In this document: piece by piece, positions 16,119 through 25,051 of the stretch | Numbering within the stretch: the stretch's first letter is position 1 | How the letters are laid out: each line of letters starts with the position of its first letter | NCBI RefSeq assembly: GCF_007065885.1 | Contig: NZ_CP041409.1 | Location: 992,001-1,056,000 of the forward strand | Source of the DNA: Altererythrobacter sp. TH136 | GTDB lineage: Bacteria > Pseudomonadota > Alphaproteobacteria > Sphingomonadales > Sphingomonadaceae | Length of the DNA: 64,000 nucleotides | Direction: 5' to 3' | Position numbers and translations under genes: made by a program | The notes under the pieces: model-generated | What the model was told of the DNA's origin: nothing | The model's input: the letters and a program-made list of their open reading frames with translations, nothing else | Database searches by the model: none

Positions 16119-16826
16119 TCAGCGGGTCATCTCGAAGGTCACCGATACGGTGACGGAGGTGCCGACCAGCCCGGGCTCTACCGGAGTGCTCTTGGCATCC
16201 ATCGAGGCAGCGCGCGCCTCGGCGTACGGCATCGGGCGGCCGGGGTTCACCGCTTCGTCGATCGACAGCAGCCGGACGCCGTTATAACCCGCCCAGCGCG
16301 CGTATTCGGTTGCCTGGGCCTGGGCCTTCCTGAAGGCTGCCTGGCGTGCTTGCGCGCGGGGCGCGGTGTCGTCGTCGATCGAGAAGCTCGGCCCGCCGAT
16401 GTCGGTCGCGCCCGCCGCCACCAGCGCATCGAGCACCGGTCCGGTCCGCTTCACGTCGCGCAGGGTCACGCTGACGCGGTTCGAAGCCTGGTAACCGCGA
16501 AACACCTGGCGCTGGGTCTGCTGGTCGTAATCGTACTGCGCGCCTAGGTTGATACCCGTGGTCTGGATGTCGGCCGGCGCGATGCCCAACGCCCTGATCC
16601 GCTGCACCACGCGGTCCATCGCGGCGGCGTTCGCACGCATAGCCTCGACCGCGGTCGCCGCCTGCGTGGTCACCCCCGCGCTGACGTCCGCGATATCGGG
16701 TTTCGCCTTGACCGTTTCGGTGACCGCAAGCTCCACCACCGGGCCTTGGGAGGTCACCTGAACCTCGGCGGCGGCGGCGGGCATGGCAAGCGATGCGGCG
16801 GCAAGCGAAAGCACGGTGCGGATCAT
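16119..16826 (-). CDS. SIMPL (DUF541) domain periplasmic protein
   Basis: A 235-residue exported protein. Signal peptide MIRTVLSLAAASLAMPAAAAE, then the SIMPL/DUF541 pattern: VVELAVTETVKAKPDIADVSAGV, a helix AVEAMRANAAAMDRVVQRI, IQTTGINLGAQYDYDQQ, and QASNRVSVTLRDVKRTGPVLDALVAAGA. Family members (BP26, YggE) form ring-like oligomers in the periplasm and are linked to oxidative stress, with unclear biochemistry. The start is fixed by AAGGAG eight bases before the ATG. A 905-codon open frame continues upstream but is only the antisense shadow of the ABC-F gene. Confidence 0.9.
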   Translation of the reverse strand: MIRTVLSLAAASLAMPAAAAEVQVTSQGPVVELAVTETVKAKPDIADVSAGVTTQAATAVEAMRANAAAMDRVVQRIRALGIAPADIQTTGINLGAQYDYDQQTQRQVFRGYQASNRVSVTLRDVKRTGPVLDALVAAGATDIGGPSFSIDDDTAPRAQARQAAFRKAQAQATEYARWAGYNGVRLLSIDEAVNPGRPMPYAEARAASMDAKSTPVEPGLVGTSVTVSVTFEMTR

Positions 16827-16931
16827 TGAGAGGCTCCTTATCATTTCTGAAGACCTAGCTGGCTCGGCCGCGATTACGCGCGGGTGAACCGGCTTGTTCC
16901 CCTTCCCCGCCGTCGCTAGGTGCGGCCCCCT

Positions 16932-18749
16932 ATGGCACAGCCTCCGATCTTGAGCTGGGAAGGGCTCGGCCTGCAACAAGCCGGGCGCTGGCTGTTCGGT
17001 GGGCCGGGCACAGATGGCCTCGACCTGCACATCGGCCCGCGCGACCGGCTGGCGCTGATCGGCCGCAACGGCGCGGGGAAGACCACGCTGTTCCGCCTGA
17101 TCGACCAGCAGATCGATCCCGACCGCGGCCTGCGCAAGGTGAAGCCCGGCACGCGCATCGTGCTGCTGGAGCAGGATCCGAACCTGACGGGCTATGCCAC
17201 CCTGATGGATTGGGCGCTGGCGGGTGATCAACCCCCGGCCGCGCACGAAGTGGAGGCGATCGCCGGCCAGCTGGGCATCGACATGACCCGTCCGGCCGAC
17301 AAGGCGAGCGGCGGCGAGCGGCGGCGAGCGGCCATCGCCCGCGCGCTGGCGCAGGAGCCGGACCTGCTGCTGATGGACGAGCCCACCAACCACCTCGATC
17401 TGGCCGCGATCGACTGGCTGGAGGACTGGCTCAGCCGCTACACCGGCGCGTTCGTGGTGATCAGCCACGACCGCACGTTCCTCAAGCGCCTGACCAACGC
17501 CACGCTGTGGCTCGACCGGGGCGGGCTGCGCCGCAAGGACGTGGGCTTCGGCGGCTACGAGGCGTGGGAAGAACAGGTCTATGCCGAGGAGGCGCGCGCC
17601 GCCGAACGGCTCGACGCGCGGCTCAAGCTGGAGGCGCACTGGCTTGAACGCGGGGTGACCGCCCGGCGCAAACGCAACCAGGGGCGGCTGGAGAAGCTGT
17701 GGCAGATGCGCGCGCAGCGCGCGGCGATGATCGACCCGCAAGGCGCGGCCAAGCTCAAGCTGGCGACCGACGGCGAGTTCAAGTCCAAGTCGGTGATCGT
17801 CGCCGACAAGGTCTCCAAGTCGTTCGGTGACCGGCGGATCATCCGCGACCTGACCCTGCGCATCCAGCGCGGCGACCGGATCGGCGTCGTCGGATCGAAC
17901 GGCGCGGGCAAGACCACGCTGCTCAAGCTGCTGACCGGCGAGCTGGCACCCGACAGCGGCACCGTAGAGATCTCCAAGCGCCTGACCGGCGTGATGATCG
18001 ACCAGCAGCGCAGCGTCATGGCGGCCGACAAGACCGTGCGCGACGTGCTGGCCGAAGGCGGCGACTGGATCGACGTGCGCGGCCACCGCACGCACGTCCA
18101 GGGATACCTCAAGCAATTCCTGTTCGAACCGGCGATCGTCGATACCAAGGTCGGCATGCTGTCGGGCGGCGAGCGCAGCCGGCTGCTGCTGGCGCGCGAG
18201 TTCGCCAAGGCATCGAACCTGCTGGTGCTCGACGAGCCGACCAACGATCTCGATCTCGAAACGCTCGACCTGCTGCAGGAAGTGATCGCCGATTACGAAG
18301 GCACCGTGCTGATCGTCAGCCACGACCGCGACTTTCTCGACCGGACCGTGACCGTCACCCTCGGCCTCGACGGAAGCGGCACGGTCGACGTGGTGGCTGG
18401 CGGCTACGAGGACTGGGTCGCCAAGCGCAAGGCGCGCAGCACGGCTGCCAAGGCCTCCGCGCGGTCCGAACGCACCCGCGAACCGGCCCCCGCCCCGCCC
18501 CAGGCCGCCCGGACGAAGCTGACCTACAAGGACCAGCGCGACTATGAACTGCTGCCCGCGCGGATCGAGGAACTCGACCAGGCGATCGCGCGGGGGGAGG
18601 ATATCCTGAGCGATCCGGACCTGTTCACCCGCGATCCGCAGCGCTTTGCGACCATCAACCAGGGGCTGGCCAACGCGCGGGCCGAAAAGGACGCCGCCGA
18701 GGAGCGCTGGCTCACCCTGGCAGAGATGGTCGAACAGCAAGCGGTATAA
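16932..18749 (+). CDS. ABC-F family ATPase (Uup-like)
   Basis: Soluble tandem ABC protein, 605 residues, of the ribosome-associated ABC-F group. First cassette: Walker A GRNGAGKTT, signature ASGGERRRA (Ala for the usual Leu), Walker B LLLMDEPTNHLD. Second: GSNGAGKTT, LSGGERSRL, LVLDEPTNDLD. After the second cassette comes an Ala/Arg-rich linker (about 500-540) and a C-terminal coiled coil (YELLPARIEELDQAIARGEDIL), the mark of the Uup subgroup, which acts on ribosomes and DNA-related stress. ATG at 16932. It diverges from the SIMPL gene over 105 bases. Confidence 0.93.
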   Translation: MAQPPILSWEGLGLQQAGRWLFGGPGTDGLDLHIGPRDRLALIGRNGAGKTTLFRLIDQQIDPDRGLRKVKPGTRIVLLEQDPNLTGYATLMDWALAGDQPPAAHEVEAIAGQLGIDMTRPADKASGGERRRAAIARALAQEPDLLLMDEPTNHLDLAAIDWLEDWLSRYTGAFVVISHDRTFLKRLTNATLWLDRGGLRRKDVGFGGYEAWEEQVYAEEARAAERLDARLKLEAHWLERGVTARRKRNQGRLEKLWQMRAQRAAMIDPQGAAKLKLATDGEFKSKSVIVADKVSKSFGDRRIIRDLTLRIQRGDRIGVVGSNGAGKTTLLKLLTGELAPDSGTVEISKRLTGVMIDQQRSVMAADKTVRDVLAEGGDWIDVRGHRTHVQGYLKQFLFEPAIVDTKVGMLSGGERSRLLLAREFAKASNLLVLDEPTNDLDLETLDLLQEVIADYEGTVLIVSHDRDFLDRTVTVTLGLDGSGTVDVVAGGYEDWVAKRKARSTAAKASARSERTREPAPAPPQAARTKLTYKDQRDYELLPARIEELDQAIARGEDILSDPDLFTRDPQRFATINQGLANARAEKDAAEERWLTLAEMVEQQAV

Positions 18750-18789
18750 AAGCTTGCCCCGGTGACCGTCGCGGGCGCATTGCAGTTTC

Positions 18790-19479
18790 ATGACACGGCC
18801 ACTCGACCCGGCGCCACCCCGCCGCATCCAGCGCAACCTGCTCGCCAGCGGCGAGAAGCACCTGCTGGCGTGGCTGTGCCCGCGGCTGCCGGCGTGGGTG
18901 ACGCCCGATGGCCTGACCGCGCTGGCGCTGCTGTCCGCCGTCGCGATCGGCCTCGGCTATGCGCTGAGCACCTGGAACCCGTGGTGGCTGGCGCTGTCGG
19001 TCGCCGGGTACTTCACGCACTGGTTCGGCGATTCGCTCGACGGGACCATCGCGCGTTACCGGCGGGTGGAACGGCCGCGCTACGGTTATTTCATCGACCA
19101 TAGCTGCGACGGGCTGGCGACCCTGCTGATCCTGGGCGGCCTGGGGGTGAGCCCGTATCTGCAGGTGGAGGTCGCGCTGTTCGCGGTCGTCGCCTATCTG
19201 CTGATGTCCGTGCATACGTTCCTGCTCGCCAAGGTGGCTGGCGAGTTTCCCCTCTCGCACCTCGGTGCCGGACCGACCGAGTTGCGGATCGTGCTTATCG
19301 CGCTGACCGTGATCATGGGGTTCCTGGGCCCGGACGTCGGCCGGGTCGCGGGGTTCAACGGATTCGATATCCTGTTTACCGCGCTGGCCACGCTGCTGGT
19401 CGTCCTGTTCATGGTCCAGACGGTGCGCGAAGGCCGGACGCTGGCGGCGCTCGACCGCGGCAGTCAGAAAATCCGGTAG
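18790..19479 (+). CDS. CDP-alcohol phosphatidyltransferase family membrane protein
   Basis: Multi-helix inner-membrane enzyme of 229 residues that transfers a phosphoalcohol from a CDP-activated donor. The family motif with its metal-binding aspartates is complete: DSLDGTIARYRR, then GYFIDHSCD, fitting D-x2-D-G-x2-A-R, G-x3-D-x3-D. About five hydrophobic segments follow. The acceptor cannot be told from sequence; phospholipid or inositol-type lipid synthesis are both possible. The 3' end overlaps the convergent DUF6456 gene by 16 bases. Confidence 0.9.
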   Translation: MTRPLDPAPPRRIQRNLLASGEKHLLAWLCPRLPAWVTPDGLTALALLSAVAIGLGYALSTWNPWWLALSVAGYFTHWFGDSLDGTIARYRRVERPRYGYFIDHSCDGLATLLILGGLGVSPYLQVEVALFAVVAYLLMSVHTFLLAKVAGEFPLSHLGAGPTELRIVLIALTVIMGFLGPDVGRVAGFNGFDILFTALATLLVVLFMVQTVREGRTLAALDRGSQKIR

Positions 19480-19937
19480 AACCGCGCCACCCGATCGAGC
19501 GCGATCCGCAGAACCACCTTGCCGCTGCGCGCCGGCCACGCCAGCGCCCTCTCCGCATCGGGCAATGTCTCCCCGGCACAGACCACCCGCCACAGCACGT
19601 CCGACAGCCCTTCGCCGGCGGCGCCGATCGCACCGTCGAAGCGCGCCTTGGCGGCGATCTGCCGCTCGCCCGGGGTCAGGCCGGTGTCCCCGGTCGACCG
19701 GATGCGCACCGGATCCCACCGCATGGTGACACTGGGAGCAAGCTGGGCACGCTCGTAATCGGCTCGCAGGCGCTCGCCGGCATCGAACAGCCGATCGTCG
19801 AGATGGCCGCGCGCATGGAGCCAAGCGATGGGCGATTCGCCCAGGTTGACGGTCACCGTCCGCCGCTTGTCCTGCGTGGCTCCGGACCGCCGTGGACCTT
19901 CCGGCGTGAGTTCGCGTTCGACAAGTTGGCGGCGCAT
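19464..19937 (-). CDS. DUF6456 domain protein (putative helix-turn-helix regulator)
   Basis: A 157-residue alphaproteobacterial protein. The C-terminal half matches DUF6456: LTPGERQIAAKARFDGAIGAAGEG, LWRVVCAGETLPDAERALAWPARSGKVVLRIALDRVARFY, which reads as a helix-turn-helix with the WPARSGKV turn. The N-terminus is charged and variable. GAGGAGAATCCG precedes the ATG at 19935-19937. It is divergent from the XRE regulator across 87 bases and converges on the CDP-alcohol transferase gene. DNA binding is inferred from the fold pattern; no target is known. Confidence 0.8.
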   Translation of the reverse strand: MRRQLVERELTPEGPRRSGATQDKRRTVTVNLGESPIAWLHARGHLDDRLFDAGERLRADYERAQLAPSVTMRWDPVRIRSTGDTGLTPGERQIAAKARFDGAIGAAGEGLSDVLWRVVCAGETLPDAERALAWPARSGKVVLRIALDRVARFYRIF

Positions 19938-20024
19938 CGGATTCTCCTCGCTGAGAAACGCCGCTTGCCAAAAGGGGTTTGCTGTAGGAAAGCGGAAAAC
20001 CGATTTGGTTAGGACGCTTCGCCT

Positions 20025-20597
20025 GTGATTAACCGCATCCGCGACATCCGCCGGGAGAAAGGCATGACGCTGGCAGACCTCGCCGATGCTTGCCGCCCGC
20101 CCACCACGCCTCAAACGATCGGCCGGTTGGAGACGGGGATGCGCAACCTGTCGATCAAATGGATGGACCGGATCGCCGCCGCCTTGGGCGTGGAGGCGGA
20201 GATGCTCATCCGGTCCGAAGGCAGCGCGCCTGCGCAGGTGATCGCCCAGCTGACCGCTGGCGGAGCCGAAGCGCTCAGCAGCCCGCGCGATGCCTTGCTG
20301 CCGAGCGAACTGGGCGGTGAAGCGGTGCGCGTGGTGCTCGCGATCGAGGAGAGCGCGGGCGAATACCGCGCGGGCGACCAGCTGTGGCTGCGCCAGATCG
20401 CGCCGGAGGACGCGGGCCGCGCCGTTAACCGCGACGTCCTGGTCCCGCGGAAGGGCGGCCGCTTCGCGTTCGGCCGGCTGATCGATCGGCAAGGCGGCAA
20501 GGTGGGCGTGCTGCCGGTCGGCGCGGGGCAGAAGCAACTGGTGGTCGACGATCCGGCGTGGATCGCGGTCGCCGAAATGCTCGTGCGCCGGCTGTAG
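20025..20597 (+). CDS. XRE-family transcriptional regulator with C-terminal S24-like half
   Basis: A 190-residue protein. Residues 1-65 form a Cro/C1-type helix-turn-helix (RIRDIRREKGMTLADLADAC, TIGRLETGMRNLSIKWMDRIAAALGV). The C-terminal 100 residues (EYRAGDQLWLRQI, RDVLVPRKGGRFAFGRLID) have the strand layout of LexA/S24 domains, but I find no Ser-Met cleavage signature, so self-cleavage is unlikely. GTG start at 20025. It diverges from the DUF6456 gene; the short shared region holds an inverted repeat AACC-GATTT-GGTT (19998-20010) that could be an operator. It ends eight bases before the glycosyltransferase gene and may be cotranscribed with it. Confidence 0.82.
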   Translation: MINRIRDIRREKGMTLADLADACRPPTTPQTIGRLETGMRNLSIKWMDRIAAALGVEAEMLIRSEGSAPAQVIAQLTAGGAEALSSPRDALLPSELGGEAVRVVLAIEESAGEYRAGDQLWLRQIAPEDAGRAVNRDVLVPRKGGRFAFGRLIDRQGGKVGVLPVGAGQKQLVVDDPAWIAVAEMLVRRL

Positions 20598-20605
20598 CTA
20601 CGGTC

Positions 20606-21787
20606 ATGAAGCGCGTTCTGTCGCTGGCGACGCTCTATCCCAACGCCGCTGCGCCCCGCTTTGGCACTTTCGTCGCGCGCAGCCTGGAAGCGCTGGCGGC
20701 GCGCCGCGACTGGCAGGTAACCGTGATCAACCCGATCGGCGTGCCGCCGGTGGCGTTTGGCCGGTACCGCGCGCTCAAGGCAGCGGCGACCGATGGCGTG
20801 GAGCACAGCGTGGCGGTCCACCGCCCCACCTTTCCGCTGGTCCCCAGGGTGGGCGGCCGGATCAACCCCGCGCTGATCGCGCGCACGGTGCTCCCCCTTG
20901 CCCGCCGGCTCCATGCCGAAGCGCCGTTCGACCTGGTGGACGCGCAGTTCTTCTACCCCGACGGGCCCGCCGCGGCGCGCATCGCCCGCGCGTTGGACCT
21001 GCCATTGTCGATCAAGGCGCGCGGCAGCGACATCCATTACTGGAGTACCCGCCCATGGGCGCTGGCGCAGATGATTGCGGCGGGGAAGCACGCAGGCGGA
21101 TTGCTGGCGGTCAGCGGCTCGCTGGCCGGCGACATGGCGACCATCGGGCTGCCCGGGGACAAGGTCACGGTTCACTACACCGGGCTGGACCGCGATCGGT
21201 TCCGGCCCCTGCAACACACGCAGCTGCGCCGGCGCCTCGGCCACGAACTCGGCGTGGCGCTGCCCGATACGGCGCCGGTGCTGGTGACCCTGGGCGCGCT
21301 GCTGCCGCACAAGGGCCAGTCGCTGGTGATCGACGCGCTCGCCGACTTGCCGGAAAGGACCGTGCTGCTGCTGGTTGGCCGGGGCGACGACGAAGCCCGG
21401 CTGCGAGCCCAGGCGCGCTCACTCGGGGTGGCGGACCGGGTCCACTTCCTCGGCAGTCTCGATCACGACCTGCTGCCCCTGGTACTGTCGGCCGCGAATG
21501 CGATGGTGCTGCCTTCGGCCCGCGAGGGCCTGGCCAACGCCTGGGTCGAAGCGCTGGCCTGCGGCACACCGCTGGTGATCACGGACGCGGGCGGCGCGCG
21601 CGAGGTGCTCACCGCGCCTGAGGCCGGGCGGATCGTCGCCCGCAACGCGCGGGCGATCGCCGAGGGGGTGCGCGAGCTGCTCGAGGATCCGCCGCAGCGC
21701 CAGGCCGTGGCCGCGATGGCCGAGCGGTTCAGCTGGCAAACCCACGCAGAGGCGCTGGCCCGATACTACGAAAGTCTACTCGCCTAG
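20606..21787 (+). CDS. Glycosyltransferase family 4 protein
   Basis: A 393-residue GT-B fold retaining glycosyltransferase. The N-terminal acceptor domain starts KRVLSLATLYPNAAAPRFGTFV. The C-terminal donor domain contains VTLGALLPHKGQSLVIDAL and the nucleotide-sugar binding EX7E-like stretch SAREGLANAWVEALACGTPLV followed by TDAGGAREVL. There is no membrane helix. Substrate unknown; it could act on lipid or capsule sugars. It is the second gene after the XRE regulator. Its TAG stop is interlocked with that of secF in a CTAG. Confidence 0.9.
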   Translation: MKRVLSLATLYPNAAAPRFGTFVARSLEALAARRDWQVTVINPIGVPPVAFGRYRALKAAATDGVEHSVAVHRPTFPLVPRVGGRINPALIARTVLPLARRLHAEAPFDLVDAQFFYPDGPAAARIARALDLPLSIKARGSDIHYWSTRPWALAQMIAAGKHAGGLLAVSGSLAGDMATIGLPGDKVTVHYTGLDRDRFRPLQHTQLRRRLGHELGVALPDTAPVLVTLGALLPHKGQSLVIDALADLPERTVLLLVGRGDDEARLRAQARSLGVADRVHFLGSLDHDLLPLVLSAANAMVLPSAREGLANAWVEALACGTPLVITDAGGAREVLTAPEAGRIVARNARAIAEGVRELLEDPPQRQAVAAMAERFSWQTHAEALARYYESLLA

Positions 21788-22761
21788 ACCTCGCCGCGCG
21801 CGATCCGCTCGGCCTGGTTGGGCCCCTTGTCGGTCGGCACGAAGCTGTCGGACTTGACCCCGAACCAGATCAGCAATGGCGCCGCCATGTAGATCGAGCT
21901 GTAGGTGCCGACGAAGATGCCCAGCGTGATCGCAGCGGTCAGGCCGAACAGGCTCGCGGGCCCGAACAGCAGCAGCGGGATCAGCGCGATCAGCAACGTC
22001 ATCGATGTCATCACGGTGCGCGCCAGCGTTTCGTTCACCGACAGGTCGAGCAATTCCGGCAGCGGCATCTTGCGGAATTTCTTCAGGTTTTCGCGGATGC
22101 GATCGTAGATCACAATCGTGTCGTTAAGCGAATAACCGATGATCGTCAGGATCGCGGCGACGATGTTGAGGTCGAATTCGAGCTGGGTCAGCGCAAACAT
22201 GCCCAGTGTCAGCGACACGTCGTGAAGCAGCGCGAAAAGTGCGCCCACCCCGAACTGCCATTCGAACCGCACCCAGATGTAGATCGAAATCGCGATCATC
22301 GCGAACAGCAGCGACATCAACCCCGTCTGGAACAACTCCCCCGATACCTTGCCGGATACCGAGTCCACCCCGTCGATCCGCACTTCCGGATGTGCCGCCT
22401 TGAGCGCGCCCGTGATCCGGCTGGCCATGGTGTTGGCAAGATCGGGCCGCGCTTCCGACCCTTCGGGCAGCTTCATCCGGATGGACGCTTCGTTGGGCGC
22501 GCCGAACCGCTGGATGATCGGATCGCCGTAACCCAGCCGGGTGATCTCTTCGCGCATCGAGGCGACCGGCGCATCAGCCTGTCCCACGAAGGTTGCCCGG
22601 ATCATCTGCCCGCCGACGAAATCGACGCCCAGATTGAGCCCCTTGGTCATCACCAGCCCCCAGCTGGCGGCGATCAGCAGGATCGAGACGACGTAGAACG
22701 GGATCCGCCACTTCAGGAAGTGGATGTTGGTGTGATCGGGCACCAGCTTGAGGAGTTTCAT
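21784..22761 (-). CDS. secF: Protein translocase subunit SecF
   Basis: Inner-membrane SecDF partner that uses the proton gradient to pull preproteins into the periplasm. The protein (325 residues from the ATG at 22759-22761) has the family opening WRIPFYVVSILLIAASW, LNLGVDFVGG, and the conserved helix segment GYSLNDTIVIYDRIREN. Six membrane helices fit the family. It lies 16 bases after secD in the yajC-secD-secF operon. An in-frame upstream extension to 22824 overlaps secD and is not used. Confidence 0.96.
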   Translation of the reverse strand: MKLLKLVPDHTNIHFLKWRIPFYVVSILLIAASWGLVMTKGLNLGVDFVGGQMIRATFVGQADAPVASMREEITRLGYGDPIIQRFGAPNEASIRMKLPEGSEARPDLANTMASRITGALKAAHPEVRIDGVDSVSGKVSGELFQTGLMSLLFAMIAISIYIWVRFEWQFGVGALFALLHDVSLTLGMFALTQLEFDLNIVAAILTIIGYSLNDTIVIYDRIRENLKKFRKMPLPELLDLSVNETLARTVMTSMTLLIALIPLLLFGPASLFGLTAAITLGIFVGTYSSIYMAAPLLIWFGVKSDSFVPTDKGPNQAERIARGEV

Positions 22762-22777
22762 GGCTTTCGGCCCTCGA

Positions 22778-24376
22778 TCAGATGTGCAGGTCGGTGGGGC
22801 GCTTGCGGCGCAGGTAGCCGGCAACCCACATGCGGGTGATGGTGACGGCGGTGAACACCGAGGTGATCACGCCGATGACGAGCACGACGGCAAACCCCTT
22901 CACCGGGCCCTGACCGAACAGGAACAGCAGGGTCGCTGCGATCACGTTGGTTATGTTCGCGTCGAAGATCGCGCGGCTCGCCTCGCTATACCCGAACTCG
23001 ACCGCCTGGACGACGCGCCGGCCTCGGTGCCGTTCTTCGCGGATACGCTCGTTGATCAGCACGTTGGCGTCCACCGCGGCGCCGATGGTCAACACGAAGC
23101 CGGCGATGCCGGGCAGCGTCAGCGTGGTGTTGAGCACCGCCATGATGCCCAGGATCATCACCACGTTCAGCACCAGCGCGGCGCACGCGTAGACCCCGAA
23201 CCGCCCGTACGTGACGAGCATCAGGATCAGCACCAGACCGGTGCCGATGCCCATCGCGATCATCCCGCTGCGGATCGAATCCGCGCCCAGGTCAGGCCCG
23301 ACGGTCCGCTCCTCGATCACCTTGAGATCGACCGGCAACGCGCCGGACCGCAGCGCGATCGCGAGCTGGTTGGCGCTTTCGGACGTGAAGCTGCCCGAGA
23401 TTTGCGCAGTGCCGCCGCGGATCGGTTCGTTGATGTTGGGTGCGGACAGCACCTTGTTGTCGAGGATGATCGCGAACGGCTTGTTGACGTTCTGCGTCGT
23501 CAGCCGGGCGAACTTGGCGGCGCCCTGCTGGTCGAACTGAATGTTGACGACCTGTTCGTTGGTCTGCGGATTGACGCTGGCCTGCGCGTTGGTGAGGCTG
23601 TCGCCCTTGATCCCGCCGAGCCGCCGAACCGCGAGGTTCTGGCCGGTGAACGGCGTCCCTTCGGCATACGGGAAGATTTCGCTCCCCGGGGGCGCATTGC
23701 CCGCCTGCACGTCGCTCGGCAGCGCGGTCTCGTCGACCAGCTTGAATTCGAGCTTCGCGGTCTGCCCGATCAGCGCCTTGAGCTGTTCGGGATCTTCCTG
23801 CCCGGGCGCCTGCACCACGATCCGGGTGTCGCCCTGGCGGATGATCGTTGGCTCCAGCGTGCCGATCGCGTTGATCCGCCGGTCGATCACGTCCTTGGCG
23901 CTGTCCATCGCCTGGTCGAGCGCGGCGTCGAGCCCTTCCTGCGTCGGGGTCAGCACGAAACGGGTTTCGTCGACCACCTCCAGCGTCCATTCGCGGCGCA
24001 GGCCTTCGCCGTTGACCAGCGGCAGCAACAGCTCGCGCGCGCGATCGACGTCGCTGGCGCTCTCGACCATGAAGCTGAGGCGCTGGCCCTGGGTCGACAC
24101 GTCGCCAATGCGAACCGCGGGGGTGGCCTGCCGCATCACGGTCCGGACCGATTCCTCCATCGTTTCCAGCCGCTGGGCGGCGATCTGGCGGCTGTCCGCT
24201 TCGAGCAGGATGTGACTGCCGCCGGCGAGGTCCAGCCCGAGATTGATCGACGGGTCCGGCAGGTTCTGCGGCCACTTGCCGCCAGCCAGCGACACCAGCG
24301 ATGGCAGCGCGGCGAGCGAGACCAGGATGATCACGCTCCACAGCCAGATCTTCTTCCAGCGCGGGAAATCGAGCAT
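22778..24376 (-). CDS. secD: Protein translocase subunit SecD
   Basis: A 532-residue SecD. N-terminal helix (WLWSVIILVSLAALPSLVSL), the D1 motif LGLDLAGGSHILLE, a large periplasmic P1 domain with GDTRIVVQAPGQEDPEQLKALIG, and the C-terminal helix bundle including GAAVDANVLINERIREE, which carries the proton-relay aspartate. With SecF and YajC it forms the accessory complex of SecYEG. ATG at 24374-24376, 13 bases after yajC. Confidence 0.97.
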   Translation of the reverse strand: MLDFPRWKKIWLWSVIILVSLAALPSLVSLAGGKWPQNLPDPSINLGLDLAGGSHILLEADSRQIAAQRLETMEESVRTVMRQATPAVRIGDVSTQGQRLSFMVESASDVDRARELLLPLVNGEGLRREWTLEVVDETRFVLTPTQEGLDAALDQAMDSAKDVIDRRINAIGTLEPTIIRQGDTRIVVQAPGQEDPEQLKALIGQTAKLEFKLVDETALPSDVQAGNAPPGSEIFPYAEGTPFTGQNLAVRRLGGIKGDSLTNAQASVNPQTNEQVVNIQFDQQGAAKFARLTTQNVNKPFAIILDNKVLSAPNINEPIRGGTAQISGSFTSESANQLAIALRSGALPVDLKVIEERTVGPDLGADSIRSGMIAMGIGTGLVLILMLVTYGRFGVYACAALVLNVVMILGIMAVLNTTLTLPGIAGFVLTIGAAVDANVLINERIREERHRGRRVVQAVEFGYSEASRAIFDANITNVIAATLLFLFGQGPVKGFAVVLVIGVITSVFTAVTITRMWVAGYLRRKRPTDLHI

Positions 24377-24389
24377 TGTGCGCTGCGCC

Positions 24390-24710
24390 TCAGTCGTTCG
24401 CGGCAGAGCCGGCGGGCGGGATCACGTCGCCGATCGTGTGCTTGACCGCCTTGACCTGAACGCCCTTGCCCAGTTCGAGCTCGACGTAGTTATCATCCAC
24501 CTTCAACACCTTGCCGACCAGACCGCCAGCGGTGACCACCTGGTCACCCCGCTTCAGCCCGCCGATCTTTTCACGGTGCAGCTTTGCCTGGCGCATCTGC
24601 GGGCGGATCAGCAGGAACCAGAAGATCGCGATCATGCCGACGATCGGCAGCCAGCTGATCCATACCGGGGGCGCGGCACCACCGGCGGCGGCAGCGAGAA
24701 AATCGAGCAT
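24390..24710 (-). CDS. yajC: Preprotein translocase subunit YajC
   Basis: A 106-residue single-pass membrane protein of the SecDF-YajC complex. One N-terminal helix (WISWLPIVGMIAIFWFLLIRPQ) is followed by the conserved cytoplasmic strand-rich domain IGGLKRGDQVVTAGGLVGKVLKVDDNYVELE. The ATG at 24708-24710 is chosen over the TTG two codons upstream. First gene of the yajC-secD-secF operon. Confidence 0.96.
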   Translation of the reverse strand: MLDFLAAAAGGAAPPVWISWLPIVGMIAIFWFLLIRPQMRQAKLHREKIGGLKRGDQVVTAGGLVGKVLKVDDNYVELELGKGVQVKAVKHTIGDVIPPAGSAAND

Positions 24711-24907
24711 CGTCAAAATGGTCCGTTCGAACGAGAATGGGCGCCGGAAAACGTAGGAACTCTCGCTCCAGCGGCAATGGCGGCGCGCCTAGCAGCATCG
24801 CCTGGCAAGGGCAATCGAGTGACAACCGTTGCGCGCGCGACACACCTGCACTTGCGCAGCTTGCGCTGCCGGAATGCCGGACCTATAGGCGCCCGCTCCA
24901 CTGGTCT

Positions 24908-24984
24908 CGGGACGTAGCGCAGCCTGGTAGCGCATCACACTGGGGGTGTGGGGGTCGGAGGTTCGAATCCTCTCGTCCCGACCA
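24908..24984 (+). tRNA. tRNA-Pro (GGG anticodon)
   Basis: 77 bases with encoded CCA. Acceptor stem CGGGACG/CGTCCCG, D-loop AGCCTGGTAG, anticodon stem TCACA/TGTGG around CTGGGGG so that the anticodon is GGG, and T-arm GGAGGTTCGAATCCTC. It reads CCC and CCU. The 197 bases between it and yajC show no gene. Confidence 0.96.
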
Positions 24985-25051
24985 GTGGTTTCAGCTTTCT
25001 TTGCCAGCGCGCGCCCCGCCGCGGGCATGGCTGTCCTGCAAGAAGCGAAGT

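Noticed and set aside
16119-18836. 905-codon minus-strand frame
   Set aside because: The upstream two-thirds are an antisense shadow of the ABC-F gene; only the 235 codons from 16826 carry a signal peptide and SIMPL domain.
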